Assembly (NCBI RefSeq): GCF_014898815.1
Contig: NW_026515416.1
Location: 1,488,001 to 1,552,000, forward strand
Length of the DNA stretch: 64,000 bases
Direction of reading: 5' to 3'
Origin: Panonychus citri
Taxonomy: Eukaryota; Arthropoda; Arachnida; Trombidiformes; Tetranychidae
The notes beneath the pieces are model-generated. The model saw nothing but the letters and a program-made list of their open reading frames with translations. It ran no database searches and was not told the origin of the DNA. Positions within the stretch are counted from its first letter, which is position 1; each line of letters begins with the position of its first letter. The translations under genes and the position numbers were made by a program. Positions 12,100 to 25,092 of the stretch are shown one piece after another.

Positions 12100-15000
12100 C
12101 CAAAAGTTAATTGAGTATTAAGTTATCAGGAATCAATGAGGATTAGATGATTACCTGATGGATTCTTATGTTTTCTTAATCATTTTGGACAAATCAACTT
12201 ACAATAACATTCAACTATTGCCACTACTGTTTTTACCAGAATTTGATTTAATGAAGATAAGTAATCAAACTTAACTAACAAACCTGCGGATAATCAAGGG
12301 AAAGCAATTTAACGATCCTTGATTTAATTTTAGTTTTCTTTTGCTTCTAAATTCTTGTTAATCTGCTTTTCAATTTAATCAACTTGGAACCTTGATTTAC
12401 CTTATTGGTAATATCATTCATGTATTAATTTACATCACCAAAATCATCATCCTCTGATCGGTTGTTTTAAATTTGATCAGATTAGATGAGGAAAATCAAC
12501 AGATTAACTTACAATTATAATGATTACAAGTTAATTAAATTTGATCATCTCTCGTGTTTTTGTTACAATTTTGTTGGTTGTTTTGTTTTAATTACTCTCA
12601 ATGTTTAATGGGAATACTTTTAAACAATAAGGATTAACTATAATTTAGTTTAATCCACTGAAAGATTAATTAAACATACGAAACAGTGTAAATTTCATTA
12701 ATCATCAGTAATTAAGTTGATTATTCATCAATGATTGTTAATTGGAAACATTTGACTCATTTTTTTCGCAATTAAATTCAATTATTCAACTTTTACCTTT
12801 AGCAAAAAAAGTTACGATCTGACATTCAAATCATGATAAGTATTACAATCAGATAATAAAATAATTAACTAAATAAGCACAATCAAATTAAAGTCAATTC
12901 AATGATAATGGTGATTGAAATGATAATTAAAAAAAAACAGAATCTAAATAAGTTAAAAACTTTGATTAGATTTCGCTTGTTTTTTTTTACATCGCCAACG
13001 CAATTAACTAACTATTACAATCAACGTTTTCTGATGTTCTCAAATGAGCTAACAAAATCGCCAACAATTAACTAACTGTTGACGCAATTAAATTGATGTA
13101 ATCGTAACGATTTAAGGTAAAAGTAATTGATTTAAATAATCAATGATTAAAATGAAAAGTGAAAGTAATTATATAATTGGGAAAATATAATCAACATCCT
13201 AATCATTTTGTACTAAACTACAAGAGTCTTAAACATTATATTATATAATCCAAATGATTAAAGTTTTGTTTAACCCTAGATAATATATTATAATGGTAGT
13301 AATCAATTACCATAATTTATCATAATAATCAACAAATTGTGAAGAAAAAATCAATTCTAAATCAAAGTTTAATCATGTTATTCATAGACTCATCTTTTCA
13401 TGGATTAAATCAATTCAATGAACCAAGACCAAGATTATTTTGAGAGAAACTCCAACAATTATAATCAAATGAGACACAATAAGATTTACAACAAGTTACT
13501 GTTAACTATTAGTTAACTTAAAAAGCAAACTGGATTAAAGGTTAAATAAATAAATAATCAGATAATCATGATTAAGACTGATGATGTTGAAGAAAGCAAA
13601 GAAATGTTCAAATAATAATAACAATCACAGAATGATGATAATCATTGAAGCAAGAAAAATGTTTCTCAGTCCATTTTTTACTGGAAGATGATGAGGATGA
13701 AGATGAGGATGAGGATGAGGATGGAGATGAAGATTTGTAATATGATTAAAATCCATGATCTTTTTTTTCCATGAAAATTGAGTTTTCAGAATAATTCTGA
13801 AAATCGATTGAGAAAATTGTGAACAGAAAAAAAAGTTTTCTAAGTGATATTTTTAGATTCTCAATAAACTTCCCATGATTATCAATTCTCAGTTTGAGAT
13901 GTTGATCAAATATTCATCAATGTGTCAACTCAAATTAGTTTTATCATTAAATTGTCCAAATTTAACAGTAAAACTTTCAACAGTCACTAAAAAATAATCA
14001 CAATCAATAATGATAATAAATTGTTATTCGAATTGGAAAAAGATTTTCTTTTTTTAAATAACCTTTTCCCTCTTCAACTCTTGTTATTTATTTTTCTATT
14101 GATTATCATTAGTGTAAAACTCTTGAGGTCAGTTGAGTTTGCTGATGTTTTTGGCCTTTAAACAACACATTGAACGGACCATTAATCTTCAATCAATTTC
14201 CACCAGCTCATCCCACCCCAATATCCACTTCCTCCTCCTCTTCCTACACCTAATCATCCTCATCTTCATTTTCATCCTCATCATCAGCATCTTCATCATC
14301 AGTTTCCACCCACAAATTTCATCTTTTTTTTAACCTTTACTTTCATGATAATTTTAATCACAATTCAGTATTTTTCAATTTTATCAATCATTCATCATTC
14401 CCGATTATTAGATTGTTCAACTCACAATCAATTTGATTGTAACTTGTGGTTAAAAATTGTTGATTGTTGTGTTACATTTTTGATTGTCACATTCTCGTAA
14501 CAATTACAGTTATCAACTCAATGTTTACAAATAAATAATATTCTGAATGAGACAAACAATCAACCAAGAAAAAAAAAGCTGGACAATTGCCTAAATTGTT
14601 ACAATAATTGTAACAACTGATTGAAAATAATCAACAACAATTAAAAGTCAAACAATGTGATCATGATCAATATGAATCATTAAACAAACTAGAAAAGGTA
14701 AATTTGTCAATTAAATTGGTAAAACTGATCAAAAATTTGATATATTTCAACAATCAATTGATTTAATCAACCTCCACAATCACACAGTTAATCAATTGTC
14801 TATTAATAAACAATCAATCAGCTTAAAATGTTGATAAACTCTCAAACCTTTCCAATCATTATTAACTTTTAATTTCAATGATTAACAAGTTTTATAAATT
14901 GAACAACAAACTAATTGAAAGAAAGTCCAAACTTAAACTCAATGTAATTACTTGTGTATTGTTTGAATGATCATCATGTTCAATGGTATTGATTATCATC

Positions 15001-18000
15001 ACGGCATCGAGAATCAAAATTAACCGTTAATCGACCAAATCAACTGATCATCATCAACGTAAACCCTTAACCAATAGTATTAACTAAATTACAATCATTT
15101 GAAAATGAAAATGAAAATCATCCTCATCACCTCCCGATTAACCGTTAACAATAAATACAAAGTTAATCAAAACTGACCCAAGCCCATTGATGGTCATCTC
15201 AATGATAATGATAAAAGTTTCATTGACCCAGTCATTGGTTTATCATCAATAAAAATATATATTAATATAAATACAGATAAAATTGTCCATCATCAACCCG
15301 AATGTTAATCGTTGAATGAAATGAAAAAAAGTTCAGTTATAATGATAACATGGTGAATCCATTGTAATATATATGATTTCAGTTTCTTTGTCTGATTATT
15401 ATCAAATCTCAACTTCTGAATTACTTTTGTCATGATAATACATGATGATATAATGAACCAATTGATACAATAGCAATCAATGGTCAGTTTACTAAGAGAT
15501 TGAGAGTGGACAGCACGAATTTGCCTCTTCCAATCCAATTTATTGACCGAAGACAATTTAACTTAATTTTCTTAATCTTCTTTGGCTTGATGATCATTAA
15601 ACTTGTTGATTATTTTGATTAAACAATTTTTTCTTTCTCCGAATGTAAAAAAGTTAATTGTAATTACTATTTCGCTTTCTCATTGTTGTATATCTCTATT
15701 ATCCAATTGTGTTAATCATTATCAACAATATTCTAATAATTTAACAGCAATCAACATTTATTTTACTTCTTAATCATGTTAATCATGAGAAGAAATTTTT
15801 TTTTCTATTCCAACAATTAAAAATTAACCTTAATAACTTTTTCCGATGATTCGATTATTATATTTTCCTGATCAACCAATGTTATAACATTGAAAAGGTA
15901 TTATGATTAATATTGAATATTGATCAACTTGTAACAATTTAATTGATTAATATAATTTGTGTGTGTGTGTTGATTGATTTGAGACTTCATTAATCAATTA
16001 TTAATCATTAATTGGTGACATTGAACATAAGAAGCAAAAATGTAAGTGTGACATTGATCAGGATTGAACTGAATCATTGATTGATTTACAATTTAATTTA
16101 ATCACATGAAATTAAATTTTGAATAAAATTAACATTGAATTTTCATCTTACCATATATTATAAATCAAACCTTGTAATCAGATTAACATTTTACAACAAT
16201 TTAATTTGAAATTCATCACAATCAATGAGCGTAAAACCATCAAATTAAATCACATAGACTATTAAATATATTGAAGAAAAAGTTAACAATTAAGAGAGAG
16301 AGAATCAAGTTGATTGTTGCTAACAAATCAAATATATTTTCCCCCCAATGAAAGTTAATTTTGTTCAATTAAATTGTTCCTATCAAATCCTCTTGGACTA
16401 CAACTAATCATTACTAAATTATCTCAACAATTAATCACAATAATCATTGATTAGTATCCAATATTGTAGACAAACAAACAAAATCAATAAAATCTTTTTT
16501 TCCAATTGTCAGAATAATTGTCAGAATTGATTCCTGATGATTACCAGAGCAAATTAAATTGATTGTTTCTCTATGAAAACAACAACAATACAAATTAAAT
16601 CCAATATGATCAAGTTAATTGTTTCATTAAAGTGAAAGAGCCGAGGAAAAAAAAATCCCATCATCAACAACAACAATCAGAAATGATGATTAAGTGAAAA
16701 CAGTGATGAGATGAAAACATTACTATAACTGAATTAGATTTAATCACTGGCCAGCAATGAAATTGATCATTATAATTGTTGAAACAATTTACTTCATTTT
16801 CATCAGCAATCAGTTTCAGCTTCTTAAATTACTCAATGTATTATTATCATCATCACCTCATAAAGTATAATATTAACACCGTTGACCGTGAAACTGATGA
16901 TAATTTTTTCATCCTCATCCTCATCTTCATCTTCATCTTCATCTTCATCATGATCATCATTATCATCTTCACCTTAATCATTATCATTATCATCATTATT
17001 GAATAACAATTGAGTTACAGTTAACCAATTGTACAGTTGATTTCAAATTGGCGCTGAATCAATTTAACTGTTGTTATTATTATTATATAACCAATGATTA
17101 TTACAACAGTTAACAAAAATTATGATTATGATGATCATGATTATGATGATTAAAGTTTTTTTAACTGAACAATTTAAATCAAAACTGAAAATCAACTGAA
17201 CTGGTTTAAAGGTTGATAATAAACATCACATTATGATTATCAACCTAAATATTATCAAGAAAAAAACTTTCTGACCTTAAAACTTGTTTACCGTTATTAT
17301 CATGATTAAATTACAATCAATTGAAACTGATAATTGTTAATCATAATCATCGGTATCATCATTATCATCATCACAATTATTTAACAATTGAATCAAAACC
17401 GAGCAATCAGTTGATTAGTTTATTTAGAGGTTTCAATTTAGTTTCTTTTAAAAAGGTAAACTTCATCATTTAATTTAATTGTTACTCGCAATTTACTGAT
17501 TTAGAATTAATTTTTTTTTCTTCTTCTTCTTCATTTTTAAATCTATTGAAAGAAATGAACAACAATTAAATTGAATCCAAGTTTTCGGTTAAATTGAAAA
17601 CTAATTGTGATTCTAATTGATGATTGACATTGAAAATCTTTAAGCAATTTAGTTTAATCAGTTCAATACGTGTAATTAAAAAGTGGTTAATTGTTGAACA
17701 TTATCAATAATAATTAGTGGAAAAATGTAAGAAAGTTAATTGTGATTCACGATAATCAAAAGTAAATTATATACTCTTGATGATCGTTGATTGCATTATA
17801 TTATCATCACATTAAAATTAAATTAAGTGTTATGATATCGAGGAGAAAAACAAACAAATTAACATAAACTAATCACGATTAAGTTAATTTAGTTACACTT
17901 ACACTGTCAATTGAATTCAGTTCATGTTGATTAACAACAATAACCACTTCAATTACCAACAGTTAACCGTTAATCAGTATAACAATTAAAACCAATAATA

Positions 18001-21000
18001 TGATCAGAAAAACGTAAAACCTGATGAACACCTTAATTGTTAATCCAATATGATTAGCTAACAATTAGCTTACAGGTATTGTCAAATCAATACAACTGAA
18101 TAATTGAATTAGTAAATTGTAAATTCATCGATTCAATTATTATCAAAAAAAAAATAGATCAGGTAAACAATCAATCTAATTTTCTGAATCTGAATCTCAA
18201 TTGAACTTTTGCTTTGTTTTTCATGGTCAGAAAAAAATACTCACCATGAACTTGGACATTTCAGAAAATTGAGAAAAAAAAAATGAGAAAAAGAAACAAC
18301 AAAAAAAAGTGATTGATAAACAATAAGAACAACAAAAATATATATCATGATATTATTCATGGTATATAATATATGTATCATGATGGTGAAAAAAGTTCTG
18401 GTTCTATTAAGGTCAGGAAAAAATGAATTGAATATCAGAATCGATAAAGTTGATTTACCTTTGGTATATCTCACCCAAAAATAACGGTAAAAAGTTATTG
18501 CCATTATAATTTATGGTAAAAAAAAGGAAAAAGAAGAAAAAAAAAGTTTCTTCTGGCAAAAATTTCCACAGATTTCGATCGATGATTGAAAATAGAATGA
18601 AAATAATGTAATGATGATGAAGATGATGAGGATGAGGATAACAAAGAAATAAAGATGAGGCAGGAGGGTGGAGTGTGTTTGTGAGAGAGAAAGAGGGGAG
18701 GAAAATGGTGTAAGAACTATCAGTGTATCAAATGATCAGTAGCATCCAGTTATGATGATAAGGATGATGACAGAGATGAAGAAAATAACTATTATAATAA
18801 AAATTATCAGAAAAGAGTGAGAGGTTTATGGGAGGAGGATGAAGATGAGGAAGAGAAAGTTAACTTATATTTGTAATTTCGTTTTTCATCATTTTCTCCT
18901 TTTTTTTCACCATCAATGTAACTGAGAATGGGGGGAGACGAGGTATTGATAATATTATTAGAAGATGGTGATGATTAGGATGATGATGATAAGCAAGAGA
19001 GAGAGAGAGAGAGAGAGATTGATGATGAAAATAGATGGATTTAGAATCAGTATATAATCAGTGAAGGAAAAAGTCTGTTGAATGGAAACTTTTTCCTTCC
19101 TAATAATATAACAAATAGGAATTGGTCTTTAGTCTTGATATTATTACACTATATCATCATCATCTCCATCATCTTCATCATCTTTATCATCCTCATGTGA
19201 ACAAAATCAATGCTTTCTAACTGTAAACTCTTTCTGTCATCATCCTCATCATTGCTACTTTTTCTTGCCCTAGTTTCGGATCTCACTGACTCTCTCCCTC
19301 TCCCTCTCTCTCATTATTATTGTATTAAGATGATGATAAGATTAATAAATCATTTTCATCTATCACATGAAATAATATCTGAGCAAATGAACACTTTTTT
19401 TCATTATAATGACAAAAACAAATCTTTCAGATGAAATGATTCATAATTGTGATATTGTTGTTTGATTTATATAAAAAAATAACAAGACGATGAAAAATTA
19501 TCATCGATTTGTGATTAATAATCAATTGAACAGTAAAAAAAATGGTTTAAACTTAATTGTGTTTTGTTTGAAACAAAATTTATTATTATTAAATTAAAGT
19601 TTCAATAATATCATATTAGTAATATAAAAATCAGCTCACGTTATTTCATCATTATCATGATTGTTAGGATTTAATGTCAGTTACAATCAAAAAATGTAAC
19701 TAATGTTATTACAATTCAATATTTATTAAAAACAATAACAATAAAAGTTCAGTAATAATAAACATAAATTGAATTCAGTTGAAAAAACAAATCAACATGA
19801 TACAGAGATTGTAAAAACTGTTCCTGACACTTTGGATGATTCTGAGTCTTGTGTCTACTCCCAACAAAAAGATTGACAATTTCAATTCAGAAATCACCAT
19901 TATCATCATGTTCATCCATGATAAACCTTGACTGAATTTCAGATTTTCTTGTATTGTTGAAATTATCACCAAAAAAACAACAACAACAACAATCAGAATC
20001 ATCTGTTTACCTGAAAGATTACATTAACCTTGAATGAAATTTTCTAATGAAACTTTTCAATACAAGTAGTTGAAATTGAAAGAGTTAATTGTTGTTATCT
20101 CATCAGTTTCATGGCTTCAGGGTGAGTTTCAAATATTAATAGATTTATCTGATTCTATCATCATATGGAACCAAGAATGAGTCATTGATTGAATCTAAAG
20201 ATGAGAGAAAGTCAAACTTGGTTTCTTATTATTATTACTATTACATAACTTATCTGTTTCAAGGGGTTTCCTTTATTGTCTATTGATTGAATTAACTAAC
20301 ATGTCATGATAATTCATGAAACAATCAAGATAATGTCCAGAAACTGTCAAAATAATGATGATAATCGTATGAGAGATTCAAGTGACAATTCATGATAACA
20401 ATTAACCAGAGTAACAAAACTTATCCTTCATTCATATCTTCCTATTGTCTTTGACATTGATACAATTAATTAACTTTGAGTTGATTATAATTTGATTAGC
20501 TGATCATCAACGACATAATCATCTCTCACCTAATCTATTATCACAAATCTAATATAATTAACTTGATCTCTCATCATCATTAATGCCAATTAACTTTCAA
20601 TAATTAATGTGTCAACTAGTAAACAAACATTTTTTTAATTGTAATTAGAGTTTAATATTAATAATCATGATAATAATTAACTACTCAACCCTATTGATGG
20701 ACAAATTAATTAGTGGAAAAGCTAATTATCAACTTAAATTGGATAAACAATTGACAATGTCGTTGATGATTGTTACCATTAGCTAGTTAATTACCTTTGC
20801 ATGTTTAATTTAATTTAATTTAATTCAAATACGTACCATTAATTACTTTGTTTTCAACCAAATTGGTTGATTAGACACCAGCAATTAACCAAAACCCCCT
20901 TAAATTTACATTTATTATCCTAATTTAAGCTTTTTAATTGTTTTTTTTTTCGTCATATTCTAATCACAAACAATTAGCGTTAATTGTCTTGAACAAACAA

Positions 21001-21321
21001 TTAGAACTCATCATAGTTTTTTGATTTATTCACTTGGCTAATTGTTAATCTACTGTATTGATTTTGTTTGACTTTCAACTGACCAAAAACTTATCGAGAT
21101 CTTATTGATTTACCTTTCCAGCTTATTAGCCAGTTAATTGTTGATTAAATTAATCAAAACTTACCTAATAATCCGTAAATTGAAGCTGGTTTAACATTCA
21201 TTTGAACGCCTTTCAATATATTCCCAGTTTGATTATAACCTAAGTAAAGATCATTAACTTGAACTGCTAATTGTTGAGGTGGTCGTTGATTGTTAGGCAC
21301 AATTTCATCTGTTTTATCCAT
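9890..21321 (-). CDS. ABCH-subfamily ABC half-transporter
   Basis: Two coding exons join in phase to about 718 residues: 21321-21165 (52 codons plus one base) and 11889-9890. An in-frame TAA lies three codons before the ATG. The order is nucleotide-binding domain then membrane domain. Walker A GPSGCGKTS is at about 53-61, created across the splice junction. Q-loop YMPQE is near 99, signature LSGGQMRRVS near 152, Walker B LVILDEP near 173 and H-loop TTHYIEEA near 208. The membrane half has a helix near 353-376, a large external loop and five further hydrophobic stretches, an ABC2-type permease. Reverse ABCG-like topology and the ExxR-poor loop fit ABCH, a subfamily found mainly in arthropods. 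Drosophila members include Snustorr, needed for the cuticle lipid barrier. The substrate is unknown. The first intron is 9.3 kb. Confidence 0.9.
12017..12097. repeat. Long (AG)n microsatellite
   Basis: An uninterrupted AG run of about 80 bp in the ABCH first intron, reading (CU)n on the transcript. It lies about 130 nt upstream of the intron's acceptor. It is one of the two longest dinucleotide runs in the window. Confidence 0.95.
12098..21164 (-). other. First intron of the ABCH gene; nothing coding recognised
   Basis: I see no exon on either strand. Up to about 18 kb the sequence is dominated by ACAATTAA/TTAATTGT-type motifs. About 18.2-20.0 kb is instead rich in GATGAT, A-tracts and TCATGA, with an (AG)n run near 18,996-19,018. 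Short open frames here are low-complexity (Ile/Phe/His-rich) and look accidental. Confidence 0.55.
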
Positions 21322-21374
21322 AATTAGTTAATAATTTAATAGATACACAAACAGTTAGTGAAAAAACTTTAAAA

Positions 21375-22344
21375 CTAAATGGAAAAAACAACAACAAATG
21401 AAAATATGATTGAAATAATTAAGTAACAATTAACAATGAAAATCCCATAGCAATTTCAATGGGAACTTGTAAATATCAAAATGATGAAATTTTTGATTTT
21501 TTCGATGTTTATGTTGTTGTTTGTTGATTGAAAAATTAAAAGGAAATGTTGATTTAATTATGATTGTTAGTGTTGGATGATTTAAGATGATAATAATGAT
21601 ATAAACAAAGTTAACATGAGGAAAGTGAAACCAAAAGGTTAACTCATGATATCAAATGGAAAGTGAAAGTTGAATTCAGGTTCAGTTGGAATATGGAATC
21701 GAAAGGGATAAAAGAAAGAGAATACATTTTTCTCTTTCTTTTTTCCCTTCGTTCGGGAAAAGACCCTGAGGTGTTTAAGTAAACTACTAAACTGGTTTTA
21801 CGATCATCCTTATCTTCATTATCATCATTATAAATTATTCGAAAAGATCGAATGTTGGAAGAAAACGAAGATTGAGAGAAAGAGAGAAAGAGAGAGAGAG
21901 AGAGAGAAACTATTTCGTTTTCGAACCGGTCAACATGTTCTAAATTTACAATCGAACCTACGAACCGATTGAACTTTTCGTTACATGAGATATTTTCCTT
22001 TCTTTCCATCATTTGTCTTCTCTCAGGTCAATTTTTCCCTCGAAATTTTTTGTTTTAACTCGACAACTATACTTAATAATAACTCTGTTAGCATTTAATT
22101 TAGTCTTCGGCTCTTTGATTATCCTGCCGTTGGACATTAATTAACTCACCTCAACTCTTTCCATGGGCCTTTCATTATGGTCAACGGATTGATGAACTGA
22201 TCTACAAACCTGATATACAAACAAAGAGGAGGGTCGGCATTGATCTGGAGGAGTTAAAAGGCCCATGATGATCCTGGTGATGGCGGCAGGGAAAGAGGTG
22301 GACATGAAAACAAACGGAATAGATTTACCATCTTTGGTTATCAT
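21375..22344 (-). other. Possible 5' leader exon of ABCH and its intron
   Basis: A strong minus-strand acceptor (TTTTTTCCATTTAG, exon from 21374) lies 53 nt before the ABCH ATG. A strong donor (GAG|GTGAGT, exon end 22150) lies upstream. The sequence just before that donor, about 22,150-22,344, is less AT-rich than its surroundings. It keeps a frame open ending DHNERPMERVE, which resembles nothing I recognise. The simplest reading is a noncoding leader exon spliced to the ATG exon. An exon of another gene is possible. Confidence 0.35.
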
Positions 22345-22791
22345 GGAATATTTTTATTTATTCTAACTTTATAAACTCTTTGATTTTTCCAATAATGAAG
22401 ATGAAGATATTTTCATTAATATTTCTCCACTACTTCATTGATCTTCTCTTTCTTTTCTCACTTTCACCATAATGGATCATAAAAAAAAGATGGTGAGTTT
22501 AAGAAAAACTGGTTAACTTTACTCAATGACCAGATTCTTGATTAAGGTCAGTTCATTTCATTATTACCCAAAAGGTATAACTGGTTACCTGGTATCTTTT
22601 TTTGTGTATCAACTTTGTTTTACTTTAATTGAAGCAGCAATTTAATCATCATCAGCATTATCATTATCATCGTTTTGATAAAGTATTTGCATTTTCACCA
22701 CCACCACAACCTCCTTCATCCTCTCTCTCCCTCCCTCTCTCTCTCTCTCTTTCTCTCTCTCACTCACTCGCATAACTCAACCTTCACTTAC

Positions 22792-22896
22792 TTGACCTTC
22801 CAAAGTTGGTTTACCTTTGGCAAGAATGTTTTTGCCAATGTGTCCATCTTTTTGCCCCCAGGCAATTTGGGTGGTGCTGATCCCTTTAATTGTCTT
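22792..22896 (-). other. Exon-like segment, gene unknown
   Basis: A 105-nt minus-strand segment is bounded by a good acceptor (TGTAATTCAG, exon start 22896) and a consensus donor (GTAAGTG after 22792). It is a multiple of three and open in two frames. One reads KTIKGISTTQIAWGQKDGHI and on to LEGQ; the other reads RQLKGSAPPKLPGGKKMDTL and beyond. It stands out in base composition from the surrounding DNA. It could be another ABCH leader exon, an alternative N-terminus, or part of an unrecognised minus-strand gene. Confidence 0.35.
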
Positions 22897-25002
22897 CTGA
22901 ATTACAATTAAAGCTTCTTACAATTAATTTATGATCAATTAAGTAACATTAAACCACAGGTGATTTAACTTGATGATTATAATAACGATAATAACAATAA
23001 TTCAGTTGCTTAAGTATGTCGATTCATCATTAAACTTGAACAATGCAAATCTTAATTTAGTAACAATTAACTTAATCACATCAGTAAGTTGATAATTTTT
23101 TTGTCTTATCAATTATCATTTTAAATGTAATATTATAATACAAGTTATCAAACTGATCCAAACAGAATTAAATTTTTCAAATCATTATTTTCATTTTTAC
23201 TACACTCTAATTGTAACAATCAAAAAGCAAATATTAACAAAATATTGAAAAAAAACAATAAGTTACAATTAATAACAATAAAAGATAAATATTATTATTA
23301 ACTGTTTCAACAATTAACTAACAGGACAATGTGAATTAACCATTGAATTGCAAGAAACAAACTACTTAATCAATAAAGATTAACTGATTAAGATGATTGT
23401 TTAAATTAACCTGACCATTTAGAATCAAAATTGAAACAATTGAAAGGATGAAGTAAAAAAAATTACCGTTGGATTTTTTTTTCAGCGCTTGACCTTCACT
23501 GATGGGTCATTATTGTAAATGTAGAGTTGATTTTAACAGTTTAATTGTACAAAACCGTTAACCCACTAACTCAGGGTGTCCAGAGTTTAATCCTTAATCC
23601 AATGTAACCCAAAACAATAACCTAATCTAATAACAATCAAGTTAAATTGTTGTAACAACAAAAAACCCCGTTGAAAGACAACAAACTGCTCATGTAATGG
23701 GTAATAAGTAAATTCAAAAGTTAATCATCCCCTTAATCAGCTGGATTAACATAATCACCCTCATCCATGTGATGTATGATAAGCTAAGATGATAAAGACA
23801 AGGAAGATTATCGTGCCTCTCTCTCTCTCTCTCTTTCAGATTCCTTTACCATCGACATTGTATTAGTAGCTTGATGGGTTGGCAGTAATGATGAGGATGA
23901 AGATGAGAATGATAAAATGATCGGATTACATGAATTGAAAAGTTCATTTATCTTAGAACTACTAAATCAGCTAATAGAGGATAAGATAAAAAAAGAGCTC
24001 AATAAGTAAAGAGCAAAGAGAAAAGTTCTAACCAAGTTCTAAGTATCGAGAAAAAAAAAGTCAAAATGAAGTTCGTGAAAATGTTGTGACTCGAATATCA
24101 ATCTAACTAGTAATTAGTTTATTTAAATGTAAATATCAGAATGCAAGCTCTACAAATGATAATAAGGTTTACCTTAAGGTACATACTAACTAGGATTTTC
24201 TGGTTCCCATGTTATCATGAAATGTTGTATTCATGAAACAAATCATTCATGTTGATATAATAATCATGTTATTGTCAATCAATATGAAAAAAACATTCAA
24301 CATTTTGTAACAAATGTCATAATATTATGTGAGTTTGATAAATTACCCCAAACAATTAAATTAATCAACAGGCACCAAGATACAATTGATCAGTAACAAT
24401 AAAATGACAATTGGTTCAATTTAATGTTGAAATTAAATCTTCCATTTTGATTACCTGACCATAAATTAATTGTGTATGCAAATTTATTATCAACTGTCCA
24501 TTCAAATTGAATTCAAATTAAATATCTTTATGAAATATATTATATATAAATTGACCAATGATTCCGAATTGATTTACTAATTATAATCGCCATCATTGAG
24601 TAGATTTGTTTCTCTCCATGAATTTCATGATATAAAAAAAAGGAAAAGTGAAATGAACGAATTGATTGTATTGAGAGATATGTAATTTATTCCCTGAGTT
24701 TTATTTCCTGGTTTTCTGGGAATGAATTAATTTCCATTTCATTTCCATTCCGATGTATAATATTTTTGATACTTAATATCATGATTCAAATTTTAATGGA
24801 TTATCATGATAATTATTCTTGATGGTGGAAAAGGTGAAAATAATATTCAAGATATTAATATATATGAGTGAAAGTTAAGTTTCTGAATGAATCAACTTTT
24901 CATTTGTGACTTGTATCAATGATAATCATTTGATATTGTTCATTGATGATTGTTAACATATTCAATCATGATTATGATTATTATATTTAGTAGGAAGATA
25001 GG

Positions 25003-25007
<5 letters not shown>

Positions 25008-25087
<80 letters not shown>
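25008..25087. repeat. Long (AG)n microsatellite
   Basis: An uninterrupted AG run of about 80 bp in intergenic DNA, comparable in length to the run in the ABCH intron. Confidence 0.95.

Positions 25088-25092
<5 letters not shown>

Noticed and set aside
15305..15556. 83-residue minus-strand frame in the ABCH intron
   Set aside because: No domain, AT-driven composition and no neighbouring exon; probably chance.
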